DNA from: Isoetes taiwanensis
Lineage: Eukaryota; Streptophyta; Lycopodiopsida; Isoetales; Isoetaceae
Assembly (NCBI GenBank): GCA_021234155.1
Contig: JAJEKV010000064.1
Span: forward strand, 1,242,001-1,306,000
Length of the DNA: 64,000 bases
Direction: 5' to 3'
Shown: positions 11,946 to 24,020 of the stretch, piece by piece
How positions within the stretch are numbered: position 1 is the first letter of the stretch
Layout: the number at the start of each line of letters is the position of its first letter
Program-made: the position numbers and the translations under genes
The notes under the pieces: model-generated
What the model was told of the DNA's origin: nothing
The model's database searches: none
What the model saw: the letters and a program-made list of their open reading frames with translations, nothing else

Positions 11946-12289
11946 GAGACTATAATAGACATATAGATAGAAGTTAATATGATTAGAATGAGTTTGTAGT
12001 AAACAGTGCGAGAATTATAAGTGTGTATCATATTAAAAGAAGAAATAGAAGTTGTCCATGTCTATGCCCGCACGAATGCAATAGTGGGACTTCCACAAAT
12101 CATCACTCATTTGACGTCTAATGGTCATGGTTGAACAAGGCCCAACATCAGTCCTCAAATAGAATTTTTGTTGAGGTTTACCTGGATTTCCTGCGGCAAC
12201 GTCATGCATGCGCCAACAACGACGCCATCAACTCCAGCTTCGACGAAAAGCGGCACGTGCTATAACCACCAGCCAATATCTCGTGAGTC

Positions 12290-13108
12290 TTAAATCTGGC
12301 AGGGATCATGTAGGCGAGCCTTCATGAAGGGGGGTTCAGGCTCGATGCATCCTAGGAATGGGGATGTGCATATAGGCATGATAGGACGCCTGCATCTACG
12401 GTTATAATGGGAACATTACCATTCCTTACGTCGAGACGGATGGCAAGCCTTAGGCATGATAGGTTTCCCCTTTCTTCATTTTTCTTCTTCAAAGGGGGTG
12501 GTCCCTTCGTCCACAACATATAAATTATTTTGTAAATATTGATGTCTTATGATTCTGCATGCCAGAAGCGCTTACCTTGGCACCTGCAACTTCTTCTACG
12601 GGCCATTATGAGCCCATATTTTGTTGTTATATGTGTTTTCTAGTTGCACTGCTAGGCCCTATAGGCTATGGTCTATCGAGGACCAATGTCGTGCCTGCTT
12701 ATATATATATCTACAGTGTCACTTTTTGACCGACTATGGTCCTAAATGAAGATCTTGTACGATATATATATGTATCTTTTATATCACTGACCTGAGTCCG
12801 TTCAATCTTCCTTTAACTCTCCTTGTACTTAAGCATCTAATGCCAATGCTGAGGACATCATAACTCGTTATATTCCCTTCCACATAACGTTGCTCAAACT
12901 AATTACCGTTCAACTCTCGTACAGTTATGGATTGCACATTATGCGTCATTTCAAACTTGATCACTTTGAACATGACAACTTTTGTGTGACTTATAATTTC
13001 GCGTTACCTCTTAAAGGTGGGGAGACTTGCCTCCGACATGCCATGTGTTGGCCCAAAGTAAGAACAATCTTGACGCTGAGGACAACATCATTTTCAAGGA
13101 GGGGAGAG
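12290..13108 (+). mobile_element. 3' untranslated internal remnant of chromovirus B
   Basis: Between 12300 and 12480 the sequence echoes the region downstream of the chromodomain in element A (about 930-1010): a GCATCCTAGG block and repeated ATGATAGG followed by a C-rich stretch. Just before the LTR, AGGTGGGGAGACT recurs as at 1387, and the purine tract aaggaggggagag lies next to the LTR start. No pol coding remains, so the element is truncated. Confidence 0.55.
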
Positions 13109-14635
13109 TGTGACGTTCCACGTATTTATATGCCTTTTGGGTATAAATACATTACACACATCACTATGAATAATTAATGGTGCATTAATTATTCATAAGC
13201 TATAGCTATGTTAATCATCAATTATTAAAGTGGAAACCTAACCCTAAATCCTAATTCAAAGTTAGGGCTTAACCTAATATTAAAAGGGGTTAAAATATTA
13301 AATTAGTTAATATTAATCAATCTAGAGTTGCCACCTGGCCCAAATTGATTAGGCAAGGCAGGTTTGCCAACTTGGGACACCCAATTTGGGGTTTCCACCA
13401 CCAATTTGCCCCAATTTGATTTGGAGGAGGAGCTTATTCAACCAGCAGGGCATGGAGAACCTGAGAGATGGGAGATCTAGCTCAGATATCAGTTTATAGA
13501 CTTAGTTAGCTTGAGATTCTAGCTAGGAACTAACCCTTGCTTATTAGATGGATGATTGATCTCTCTATTTTATGTTCTAGATGAAATTGTGATGGATGTA
13601 TCAGATATGAATGCTATCTTTATGTTCCTCTTGTGTTGTATGGGTAAAAGGGGGGTAGAGACCTAAAGGCCACCTAGGATTAGATAGTTAGAACCCCTTA
13701 AATCCCATTAGATGCGGCCTGTGCACAAGATCCCACCTAGCTGTGGATGCTATATCGTGATTCAGCATCAGATAATGGTTACGATGGTGAAACGGGGGTG
13801 GGGTCTTGCCTAGCGTGGCTACAAGACTCCTAAAATGTGCTAGGCTTTTGGTCCTCGCCTTGGGGCCGGGTATGGGTCCGACACCTCCTGGGTTGCAGGA
13901 AACGTGCCTATATGGACGTCCTGGGCTGGATGGGTGCGCCGAGGCGGCCCATGGATTTTGGGGGGTTCAAGCCGGGTACGGATGCGGGGGTCGCTAAGGA
14001 GGCACACATTTTCTAGTACACCCAGGGATCCATCGTGGTCGGGAAGGGGACGCCTCCCTGACCTGCCCCATCGAACTGGGGAGATGTAACCTGGAGTAGT
14101 CTCATAGAGTGACTCTATGAGATTGCGTCTCCGAAAAGCTACAATCATGCCATAGCATGTTTCAGCCTATCTGCAAAGTGTGCACAGGAGGGGCGGATGG
14201 AGTGGACTACCCTAGATTGTTCTATGCTAGCCAACGCTATGTTATACCTATGTCTGCTGATATCTTGAGGCCCTGACGGTCAATCGACCCCATGGAGTCT
14301 GAGCCCAGGGTAGAGCCTTTGTTTATGATATATTGCTTATGTTATCTTGTACTTGTGTTACCATGTAGATGATGATGATGGATGGACCACCCTTCGTGGT
14401 GGTATATTATTTTGAGCATGATTGTTGTGTATTAACGTGTATGTACGCTTCCGCTGTATAGGATTCCCATAGAGGATGTGGGACGAATGACACCTCCGTG
14501 TTCCTCACCTGGACACTTGGCCATCCCAAGTGGTCCGAGTTAGACGGAGGGTTTTTCCATGGTGATGTAGTTGTTATGGGAGGAGAATTCCCCGTATTTG
14601 TATGATGGGAGCCTATAGATTTTGGGAGTGTCACA
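13109..14635 (+). mobile_element. 3' LTR of chromovirus B (1527 bp)
   Basis: It starts with TGTGACGTTCC after a polypurine tract and ends with GTCACA. It shares its ends and several internal blocks with the LTR at 1438-3001, for example cagcctatctgcaaag at about 14163 and tggaccaccctt at about 14385. The two LTRs are clearly diverged. ORFs inside (such as 13840-14148) reflect GC-rich LTR sequence and are not genes. Confidence 0.8.
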
Positions 14636-15284
14636 TAATCTAAACTACTAGATCCCTTTATAGTCTAAAGATATTCTTGAGATGGATTTTGACCTCTGAA
14701 TCCTTGAACTGATCAGCAGTGACATCCTCCAAAGCCATTTGACAAACTTGCCTTTTGAATGAGAATACTAGATTAGACACAGTCTTTTGTTTACTCACTT
14801 GATTGGCATTAGCTATGGACTCTTGCATCAAAGTATTTCCTCTTGTTTTATCCTCTTTCTTAGAGTCCCCTGCTCTCTTATCCTCTTCCTCTTTGCCTTT
14901 TGGTTTCTTTGCTCCAATTCTTTCGTCTTGATTGCTCGCAAAAGCCCCATTTGCATAAACAATAGTCCTTTCTTACAAATTATTGATATGTAAGAAAACA
15001 TCATATATGAAGGAATTAGCAGCACTTAACACACAAATAATGTCCAAAGCTGGACTTAATGCCTCAGATTTACAAGAAAAGGTTAAAGGCACACAAACAC
15101 TGCTAATGGATTGGAAAAAGAAAAACTCAGGTGGATTTAGAGGCCCGAATCTTCTTGTCCTCCTCATCTACTCTTATAGATGGGGCAAATCAAATGGCAT
15201 GCAAATAATTTGAAGGAAACCAAATCTACATGCAAATCAAACACAAAACAAAGAAAGCACTACAATCCATTTAAATGAAATTGC
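14636..15284. other. Unassigned stretch between LTR B and copia remnant
   Basis: Short ORFs only. It is probably decayed retrotransposon sequence, since copia integrase follows directly, but I see no diagnostic motif. Confidence 0.4.
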
Positions 15285-15304
15285 TGGAACAAAAGCAATT
15301 TTGG
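15232..15304 (+). repeat. 73-bp direct repeat, copy 1
   Basis: Nearly identical to 15993-16065 (shared core aaacacaaaacaaagaaag, then ccatttaaat and aagcaattttgg). The copies are 688 bp apart and copy 1 overlaps the end of the copia integrase fragment. Confidence 0.75.
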
Positions 15305-15425
15305 TTGCCTTGGCAGCTTCATCCCAAAGAAAATTTGGCAAGCCAAAAAACTTGAGCATGGCCCATACTGCATTTAACATAGATCTATTCTTCCTCTCAG
15401 CAACCCCGTTTCGTTGAAGTACATA
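15285..15425 (-). pseudogene. Ty1/copia integrase fragment
   Basis: The - frame reads NGVAERKNRSMLNAVWAML, then FFGLPNFLWDEAAKA. This is the hallmark end of the copia integrase catalytic core (NGVAERKNR...ML...LP..FW.EA). It is a short remnant with no intact reverse transcriptase nearby. The reading continues a little toward 15232 into a block repeated at 15993. Confidence 0.8.
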
Positions 15426-15992
15426 ACTGCAAGAAAGTTATCTCCTTATACCTTTGCAGTGTCTACTTCAAAGGAGATTTGCCGTGCATATTGGGATTCA
15501 AAAAACTTTGAAGAATTCATTTTTTATGGTTCATGTTAAAGTCATTACAACTTGTTCTAACTTCTAGATTATGATCCACATTTGCTCCATGCTACAATCA
15601 GGCTTCATTCTGCATTGCTTACTTTTATTTTGTCCAATCATTCTTATATAAAATAAAAGAAGTTCTATTTACATTACATAGATTATAATGCCCGCGTCAT
15701 TTTACTTTATTCTGCATTGCAACGTATACTTTCAGTTCATATGTGAAAAAGAGATTATAAATCTCACTTTTATTGTGTGATGTTGAGCAAAAGCAGATAT
15801 GTGTGTAAACCATCTAGAGAATAGGATGCATAATCAAAGGGAACACAGAATCAAACATTAGTTTGAAATTGTATGATTCATATGGTAATCGTCAACTTGG
15901 TAACATGGGAAAGTTTGATGCCTTTATGATATGATCACTTTGGAAGAGGAAACCTAGCAATATTCAGTGGCTAGAATCTACATTTGTATCAA

Positions 15993-16065
15993 GCAAATCA
16001 AACACAAAACAAAGAAAGCACCACAGTCCATTTAAATCAAATTGCTAGAACGAAAGCAATTTTGG
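15993..16065 (+). repeat. 73-bp direct repeat, copy 2
   Basis: Second copy of 15232-15304 with a few substitutions; likely a local duplication or rearrangement inside a decayed copia element. Confidence 0.75.
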
Positions 16066-16418
16066 ATTGAGAGCCAACTTAGAATAACAATATACCTGAA
16101 ATTTTGTGTTCAAAAGAAAGTACAATACATGAAGCAAGATGGTCCTCCATTCTTGACATTTGAATTTGATCTTCTGCCAATAATAAGAGACCCAAATAAT
16201 TTGAGAAGAATGTCCCTACATTCTTGAACTTTAGATCCTCTCGTGCACCCAAGTTCTCTCTGGCAAAATAAGTAATCGACCCACTGTTCAGAACGTCCCT
16301 AGAGTATTGCAGCTTGGATTATCTCCGGCGGTAGTGGTTGAACGAGGACACAAAAATAGGTTAGGGGATAATTGCTTTTCGAATTATTTTTCAAGCTAAT
16401 TAGGGAGGATGGGGGGAC

Positions 16419-16582
16419 AACTAAAATTACACTATAGCATGCTTTAACCCCCCTTCTTGCCTCCTCAATAACTCCTCCTCCTTCTCCTCCCAACTAAAAC
16501 TACACTATAGCATGCTTTAACCCCCCTTCTTGCCTCCTCAACTCCTCCTCCTCCTCCTCCTCCTCCTCCTCCTCTTCCTCTG
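16419..16582 (+). repeat. Tandem 73-bp duplication ending in a (CTC)n microsatellite
   Basis: The block actatagcatgctttaacc occurs at about 16431 and again at about 16504, each followed by cccttcttgcctcctc. The second copy runs into roughly twelve CTC units at 16541-16577. Confidence 0.85.
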
Positions 16583-17387
16583 CCTTCCACGTGCCTGGTA
16601 CATCCTATGCACGTCATGAACAAATGTTGATTGGAGTGGAGGTGAAGGCAAGGGAGATTGGGAATGTAGGTATGGACTGCTCTCTCTGTTGTACTGTGTA
16701 TCCTCCTCAACTGGTCTAGCAAGGCTTGGTTGGAGGTAACTGGCCTAGTAGCCTCCGCTGGGCAGCCCGGTCACAAAGACGCTAGGATGCTTCCACTGCA
16801 TCTAGCCTCACTCTTATCCTACTTTTATGCAAGCTCAGCTCTGTGTTGGATGAGTGCTTCATCTAGAGTTGCATCTGGCCCCTCTGGGAATGTGGCCAAC
16901 TGCTTCTCTAGTCATATGTATAATGAAGATGCATAGCCGTGACCCCCATCCTCCTGGCTTTCCTATCCTTGGCCACAGTCTCCTTGGCCACAGTCTCCTA
17001 ATAGCGTGCAGCTTTCCCTAGGTCTTGCTGGTGTCCAATAGCTCTTTTTCTCTCGTAGGCAACCCTACGAGGATCTCTTTACAGGCCAGGCTGGGCATGC
17101 GGACCTGGACGTCTATTGGTTGGCCACCAATTCTTCCTATGGTACTTTTCACGGTGGCGATAGGATCTTGTGTAAATCCTGCCTATCTAGGTTCTTACTG
17201 CACCTCCATCCAGGTGCTATGCAAACTCAAAACTGTTTCTGTGCAGGTCTTCAACCACTCTCTATATGTGTTACTCTCCTCAACAGACACCATATACCAT
17301 GGAACTTCCTACAACACAACATGATTATGTATTAGGAATTGCAAATATCATAGTCCACATGAAGGATTAGCTTCACGTCCCACCATA
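16583..17387. other. Unassigned stretch before LINE 1
   Basis: GC-richer than its neighbours, with several open frames (for example 17025-17324) but none showing a domain I recognise. It may be retrotransposon gag remains; not supported. Confidence 0.3.
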
Positions 17388-17464
17388 ATTTAATTTAATT
17401 TAATTGTATTATCAAGCCATTTAGCCCCCCAGGCCTCTCTGGCAAATATATACAGTGTAAGCGC

Positions 17465-18546
17465 TTATGTTAGATCAGCACATGCATCAAAGTCTGACAT
17501 AATATCAAATAACAGAATTATATCTTTTCTTTCCTTCCAAATGTCTTTTAGGTAGGAACTCAACTTGTGAGCTGACATATTCAAAAGTTCCTTCAGTGTA
17601 GAAGCATAAACCTCATGCTTTGCTCTTAAATGTTCATATGACGCACATTCTAAGAAAGCATGTTTTTCTGTTTCTATCTCCAATTCCAAACATCCAGGGC
17701 AATATCTGTTATAACGTGGAGTATTATGCCATCTACCAGTTTCTATGTGAAGGGTATGTGACAATAGCCTCAATTGAGAGATAGTCTGTCGGTTCTTCCT
17801 GCTACTACCTGTAAGAAGGTAGCTTTGTTCCTTATAATCTTGCATGTCATTGATCTCTTCAAGGTAGAATTTTTTCTTAGTGTCTCCATCAGTGTTAATT
17901 TGCCACATTTTCTTCAAAACAATTTTCTCCACTTGCTCGTATACTTCATGCAATTTCATAGAATCCGGCCAAACACCATGTCCCAACCATCTACTTGCCC
18001 ATTTCAGGATATCAAAGTACCATCCCTTTTCTTTTGATTGTTCCAATGCAAGGCGTGGAAAATGATCTGAGTCCATTGCTAAGACTCTATTAACATACGC
18101 TATTGTCCGGCATAAGGCATCCACTTCAAGAGGCAAAAAACCTGCTTCTGTCAAGACCATACAGTGAGGGGTTTGAATTTTAGCTCCAAATTCTTCCAAT
18201 AAAAATCGTTTTTGCACTTTTTCAACTGCATCCCATCCTTTAATAGACAGACCCGGCCCCCAAATAGGACATCCATATAGCACAACCAGTTTCACCTGCA
18301 CTCTATAAAGAAGCATTCTCAATCGCCAATGCTCAAAATTATTAGATGTACATAGGTGGAACATGTTATATAAAGCTCTTAAACCTCAAGATGCACGTTT
18401 CTTGGCTGCTAGAGTCCACTTATAGTTACTGGTCACTTCTATTCCCAAATACTTATATTCAGATACTTTCTGCAATGGAACTCCTCCAATGAAAAATTCC
18501 GTTTCATCATGTCCTCCGAGGACCAAGACTTTAGATTTAAGCACAT
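17465..18546 (-). pseudogene. LINE 1 ORF2, C-terminal part
   Basis: This continues ORF2 downstream of the inserted element: KSKVLVLGGHDETEF and SEYKYLGIEVTSNYKW match the end of the reverse transcriptase palm/thumb of LINEs. There is an in-frame stop at 18386. The same frame then continues to a CCHC-like zinc-knuckle (RYCPGCLELEIETEKHAFLE, HxxxxC spacing) that is typical of LINE ORF2 tails. It ends at 17465, about 60 bp before the terminal repeat. Confidence 0.85.
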
Positions 18547-18550
18547 TAAT

Positions 18551-20103
18551 AAGCACGAATTCATTAATTGGGTAAAAAAGGCAGATTTTGAGAATTTTGA
18601 GCACACCTCTTTAGGCCCACCACAAGTAAAAGTGTGTTGTACTCCACCTTTATTTCAAAATTTCCCCCCTCTACATTTGAGCGGGATAAAGTCTTAAAAA
18701 ATGGGTCATTAACTACTATCGGGCATTTCGGTCATCGGCTTAGTGCCCTATTCAGAGCAGACCTATTTTCTACGAGCTCCGAGATGGAGGCGGCACCCGA
18801 CGAGTTAGGGGCGTAAGCGGTGGCGATGGCGATACAACCCAAGGAGGCGATGGCGGATGCAAATGGCCAAGCAGATATTTTTGAGCCCGGTACTCACCGC
18901 AAGCCGGATGATTTCGAAAAAATATGATTTCCGGAGCGGATGATAGAGGTCTACCATGTTCTTGTCCGTTTGTTTTTGCTCAAGGAATCCAAATGTTGAA
19001 TTGCGTCTGGTAGTAGGAGGGTTTTCACTTCAGAGAATGCTTACATGGTTAGCTGAATAAGAAAAGAGCGATGAAGAATATTATTGTGTGAATCCATGAG
19101 CGCTGTTTTGCATGGCGTTGTCAAGTTTGGATTTCAATCAAATCTTGTGCTCTCCACGAAATCCAAGAAGACCTATGGATCGATTTGATTTATCTCAGGG
19201 CTTTTTTGCATGCTTGTTTTCTCCAAGAACATCCAAATCTGTGGGATTCATCCGGATTTTAAAGGTTTATTAGCCGGGTTATAGAGGGAAAACACAAATA
19301 TCATGCTCACAGAGGGTTTCATGATGCTTCAGAGAGCTATCTAATCCCTCTTTGTCTAGTATTATTTCGGCCATGATCAGATTGGCCCTGTTGCAAAAAT
19401 GAAAGAACCGGAGGCAAGATCCTTTTCAATTGCTCAACTCGGATTGTTCGAGAGGTTTCTATGATTTTTTCGTGGCAAATATCCCTCGCCACATCTCCTA
19501 CCTTGAACAACGATTTCACTAACTAAATTTGTATCTTGGCAAGTCATGCGGAATATGTGGGAGGACTTTTTCTCAGTTGGATTCTAGCTCCACGAAATCG
19601 CCATCGCGATTTATAAGAGCAAAAAAATGGGCTGACAGAGATCAATGTGCTCCCCAAAATCGCTACAGCGATTATTTTAAGCATAAATATGCTTTTTTTA
19701 TATTATTTTGAGCATAATATGTGGTTTTTTTAGGGTTATATTATTGTAATAATAATTAATATTATAATGAATAAGCAAAAATAAATAGGTTAATTTACCT
19801 GTGGGTGTGCAATATGCACTCAATTTCAGCTCCCATAGATCGCAGTGGCGATCTTTGCGAGCCCAACATGTCTAAATTTGTCACAATTAATACACCATGT
19901 TTTATAAAATTGCCTTAAAAAATTATATATAGGCCTTTCATGATAAAAAAATAACACAGTGGCGATTTGTCCAACCATTTTTGAATGTTTTTTCTTGACC
20001 AATGAGGTCCGCATGGAGGACTTTTTGCCATTTATATGGGCACTGCAACCTATTTCAAGTCAAACGAGAATTTCAAATTTCTCTAACTAATGAATTCTTG
20101 CTT
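18551..20103. mobile_element. 1553-bp non-autonomous TIR element inserted in LINE 1
   Basis: The ends are inverted repeats of about 21 bp with four mismatches: AAGCACGAATTCATTA inward from the left and AAGCAAGAATTCATTA inward from the right. Target duplication TAAT lies at 18547-18550 and 20104-20107. Removing the element and one TAAT brings the LINE reverse transcriptase frame together without loss, which fixes the borders. No coding capacity. Inside are three hairpin-like units (see 19595-19855). Confidence 0.9.
19595..19855. repeat. Three short ATCGC/GCGAT palindromes
   Basis: GAAATCGCCATCGCGATTTA at 19594, AAATCGCTACAGCGATTATT at 19657 and AGATCGCAGTGGCGATCTTT at 19837. Each is preceded by gctcc-type sequence and the first two are followed by taag. 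A lone half (agtggcgattt) lies at about 19959. Confidence 0.6.
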
Positions 20104-20107
20104 TAAT

Positions 20108-20905
20108 CTGAAATTTTCTGTGTGCGCAAAAAGCATCTAATGCATCTAAATGTTGTTGAAGTCCGCTAGCATTTCTGGATATAAGCACAATATCATCTGC
20201 AAACATCAACAATTGAACCACATACCTCCCCAGGTGTGCTCCGACTCCACCTAATCTTGCCAACCAGCTTTCAAGCTCATTAATAAGCAAACCAAAAAGT
20301 GTAGGTGAGCAAGGACAGCCCTGTTTCACCCCTATATTATTCTGAATTTGATCTGGTCCTGTAAATGGAAAAGACAGTTCAACAAGTACTTGTTTATAGA
20401 GGCAAGCAATTGCTTGTCTTAGTTCCGTAGGAACTTGTAGGTCATCCAACCTTAATGTAAGATCTTTCCTGTTTACCCTATCAAATGCTTTTGTCAAATC
20501 AATGAAAGCCAAATACCTCTTATTACATGGTCCTTTTGCTCCTTCAGTTATGACCCGCAGCATAGCCAAGTGGTCCAGTGTGGAATGCGCTTTTCTAAAC
20601 CCCTCACGACTTATCGCTCTATTGTGGGAGCTATCTGCCCAATGTGAGATCTTTTTCTCCAGCATTGATGCGAAAAGCTTTGCAAAAGAATTAGAAATCA
20701 AGATAGTTCGGTAATTTCTTACCTCATCTTTGTCTCCTGCTTTAAAGATCGGGATGACCCTATTCAAGCACCAGTCCTGAGGGAAGCCACCTCGAAGGAG
20801 GCATTCATTGCACAAATCAGCTAGCATAGCATGAAGATATTCTCCTCCCCATTTAAATAATTCAATAGAGATGCCACAAGAGTCACTTGCTTTCCCATTT
20901 TGCAT
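20108..20905 (-). pseudogene. LINE 1 reverse transcriptase domain
   Basis: The core shows LAFIDLTKAFDRVNR, IGVKQGCPCSPTLFGLLIN and LLMFADDIVLISR, the RT motifs with an FADD catalytic centre. Upstream are NRVIPIFKAGDKDEVRNYR and the fingers motif. The frame stops at the junction with the inserted TIR element. The start of the domain overlaps the end of the endonuclease-side ORF in another frame, so at least one frameshift is present near 20860-20940. Confidence 0.9.
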
Positions 20906-20939
20906 TTTCTGAAGTGTTTCATGTACATCTTGGATGGTA

Positions 20940-22265
20940 AAAATAGGATGTGTCTCCCCTCATATACCATTTGATCTATCTGTGGCATATTATATAGCTC
21001 TGTAACCCAATTCAGTAGGTCTTCCCTTTGTATGTTCCCAAGAGATACATTCTTTTTGGAACAATTCCAAAATCTCTTTGGCTCCAATTCTACATCATGC
21101 ATAGCCTGTTCCTGATGGTCTCTGCACCATGCTCGTTTTTTAGACTTCACTAAACTTTTGTAATGCTTAACAAGATTTGAGTCATGTGAGCCTTTGCATC
21201 TCTCTTTCGCTTGTCTGCATTCAATATCAAACCATTTGCTTTTTATCCACTTGGGATTACTAGCTTTTGTTGTGCCGAAAACACTCCGAGCCACATCGAC
21301 AATTATATTCACAAGAGTTTTCTGTTTTTCATCCAAGGTCCCAACTATTGGAGTATCATCTATTTTCTGTTTCAATGCCAATTCATATGTACTTGCCTTT
21401 TTAGACGATAGTTTCAGCCTTGCAGGAGGAACATATGCATAATGTTTCTGAGATGATTTCATCTTAAATGAAATCTCAAGAGGAGAATGATCAGAATCTG
21501 GATTTCTGTCCAAGACTTTGAAGTTCATGACTCTATCTAATGTTTCGGGGTCTCCAAGCAAGTAATCTGCTGTACTATTGCCATTTGGCTGATGACATGT
21601 ATTGCGCACTGATTGAGGAAACCTACTGATGCCATTGAAGATAATGAAATTAACTGATTCACATAAAGCAATCATATGCTTACCCATTTTGTTGACAATA
21701 TAATCTGCTGATTTCCTTGGCCACGAGGCAGTATCATCCGTGTTTTCTTGTAACCACAAAGGGTTGCCTCTACGCCGAGAGCAAGGTTGCTTGTGTACAT
21801 CCAGTTACGCCATTAAGATCTCTGCTACAAACACGATCCAAGTCATGCGTACTTTGTAATATCATGAGATAGCTGTACAAAAGGATCATCCGCACTGAGG
21901 CCTTCTGTAGAGTAAATTGCAGCCGGAAGCGGATCTAAGGGAGCAAAGTACACGAGTGCCAAGTATATATCCTTCTCATCATGCTTAATTTTTAGCCATA
22001 AATATTGTTTGTGGTTATCTGCACTAGCAACCACAACTTTTCTGTGTATTGTGTCTCTGACATAGCAAGCTATACTGCCCCATCCTCTTTTGGTCATCCC
22101 TTTTACATTCCACACAGAGCCAACCAATTGAAATCCTTTGATATCTAAGACTCTCTTTACTTCGTATTCCCAAGTTTCTGTGAATGCTAACACGTCATAT
22201 TCCATAAACATTCTGATATTACTCAAATGTTTTGATTCATCAAATCCATGTACATTCCATATCAA
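20940..22265 (-). pseudogene. LINE 1 AP-type endonuclease and linker
   Basis: 22265-21843 begins IWNVHGFDESKHL and carries LAFTETWE (the metal-binding Glu), CYVRDTIHRKV and LALVYFAP. 21759-20940 continues in another frame with ADYLLGDPETLDRV and NPDSDHSPLEISF, where SDHSPL is the catalytic SDH motif. A stop near 21843 and a frame change up to 21759 interrupt the domain. The rest is the basic linker before the RT (KSKKRAWCRDHQEQAM). Confidence 0.85.
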
Positions 22266-22299
22266 ACACTTGAGGGCCTCACATCCCTATGCCTTATTT

Positions 22300-22475
22300 C
22301 TGATCATTAGTTTGTTATTAACAATATATGCATTCTTGCGTTCAGATTTCAGCCTTTTAACTTCATCCAGCAATTGCTTCCTCTCCTTTTGTTGTTGGAC
22401 TGTTAAATCATCGTTTAACCAGATTTTATGTCCTTTTAGGTGCCCTCTATGCTGCATAATATTTTCTCAACTGTC
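22300..22475 (-). pseudogene. LINE 1 ORF1 C-terminal remnant
   Basis: The - frame reads HKIWLNDDLTVQQQKERKQ then LLDEVKRLKSERKNAY and KLMIRNKA. This resembles the basic helical C-terminus common to plant and animal LINE ORF1 proteins, directly before the endonuclease. The element appears 5' truncated just upstream. Confidence 0.5.
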
Positions 22476-22480
22476 ATAAA

Positions 22481-24020
22481 ATTGCCGCCGCCACTCACCA
22501 ACGGTTAGAGTAGATCTCGCTCATTCATGTGGACTACAGACACTGGTTCTGGTGCATCCATGGCAAAAGCACTCCTACTAAGAGAATTTGTTCAATCCAC
22601 TACCTAAGCGTGATATGTTAGGGGATGCTTTAAATGTGATTATCTAGTGCATATGATGGTGGAGGACTGGTTTGCTGAGAGGAATATGTTTAATTTGCAT
22701 ATATTTATTATAGGTGGTTTTTTTTCGTTATACATCAAGTATTTGAAGCTTGGTGGAATTGTGGAACAAACTTGTAATGGCAACAACTTTGGATATCTAA
22801 ACTCTAGGCTGTCCAAACCTCCTTATTGGATGCAAGAGGAATTTGGTTTTAGTTATTAGACCATTCAAGTAGAGATATCAAAGTTATCTTTGAAGGATGA
22901 TTTGGTCTGCAAGAAGTTATAGAGAATTGGCAAAGAATAGTACAATGAGAGAGATGCAAGATAGATGGTATATGACAAACACTGGAGATTCAAACTTGTG
23001 CCGGATCCAACATCCAAGGACATCATATGAATAGAAAATACTAACCTTAAGCGTTCAAACCTCTCGCTAGAATTGCCAAAGGGAAACTGTGGTGGCTAGG
23101 CTCTGCCGAGACTATAGAGATGCAAAACTTTGGAATGAACTCTGGTGAAGTACTGAATGAAGCAAAATTTTGGAACTCTCGAACGATGGAGATTTGTAAT
23201 GAAGCACTAGAATGAGCAAATTTATAGAAACCATCATTCAAATAAATTGGGATTATGTCAACTCCAAAATCACGCCAACCTATGGTTGTTTTCTAGAGAG
23301 TTTTTGTTTTTTATAATATTTTTTTGTACTTATTTATGACATTATAATCCTGAAGCATTGAGATGAAAATAATATATAAATTTGATACAACAATAGAAAT
23401 AAGAATAATGATTAAAAACAATAATTGCTAGAATAATTGCCACTTTGGAAGTCCTTTAACTTCCTTGAATAATGGCTCAGATCTGTACATATGGTAATGA
23501 TGTACATGGATACATAATAATTGTGTGTGAAGGTATGTAATTATAAAGGAGTAAAGAAGAAATAAAATGTTTATTATGTTGCATACAAAAGCTAAATAAA
23601 AGCAATGAGAAGTTTCAAAGGTGTTCCACTAGGACTAAATGCATAGCCCTTTTGAACCTACAAATGTAAAGGAGCTGCAGAAAAATTGATATATAAGAAC
23701 ACAGTAAATCACGCCAAGCGTGATTTGAAATCTAATGCAATGCACCCATGAAATGAAATTACTTATTTTGTCGCTTAAAAAATTGCCAAATTTTTCATTC
23801 ATAAATATGCAATTTGCAAGCATTACACTTCAATTTCATACCAAGATGAACCTTCAATTGTGTTGTCACGATATGCAATATGGATGATGTTAGACAGAGA
23901 ATAAACAAATAATAATGTTAATAATCGTAACAAATAAGGGACATTTAATATAAGCGAAACTAAGGGCCACAGTTTAAGGTTGCTAAAACAACAGGAAGAG
24001 GGATGCCAAAAGGAAACATT
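22481..24020. other. Stretch without recognised genes between the two LINEs
   Basis: Short unsupported ORFs (for example 22647-22859 on +). The only clear structure is the palindrome at 23706-23726. Confidence 0.5.
23706..23726. repeat. Perfect 9-bp-arm palindrome of the CACGC family
   Basis: AAATCACGC, a 3-base loop, GCGTGATTT. Same core as units at 11812, 31421, 31493 and 33233. Confidence 0.8.

Larger units (their letters stand above)
17388..22480 (-). mobile_element. LINE 1 (non-LTR retrotransposon), 5' truncated, split by a TIR element
   Basis: Read on -, the order is ORF1 C-terminal remnant (about 22470-22300), AP endonuclease (22265-21300), reverse transcriptase (20905-20108), RT C-terminal part and zinc-knuckle tail (18546-17465), then a 3' end in a short (TTAAA)n-type repeat at 17388-17405 rather than a long poly(A). 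It is interrupted by an unrelated element at 18551-20103. Frameshifts and stops make it non-functional. Confidence 0.85.

Noticed and set aside
13806-14148. GC-rich ORFs on both strands
   Set aside because: They lie within LTR B and have no counterpart frame in LTR A.
17025-17335. Possible gag or protease fragment upstream of LINE 1
   Set aside because: No diagnostic motif (no zinc knuckle, no D-S/T-G) in any frame that I could find.
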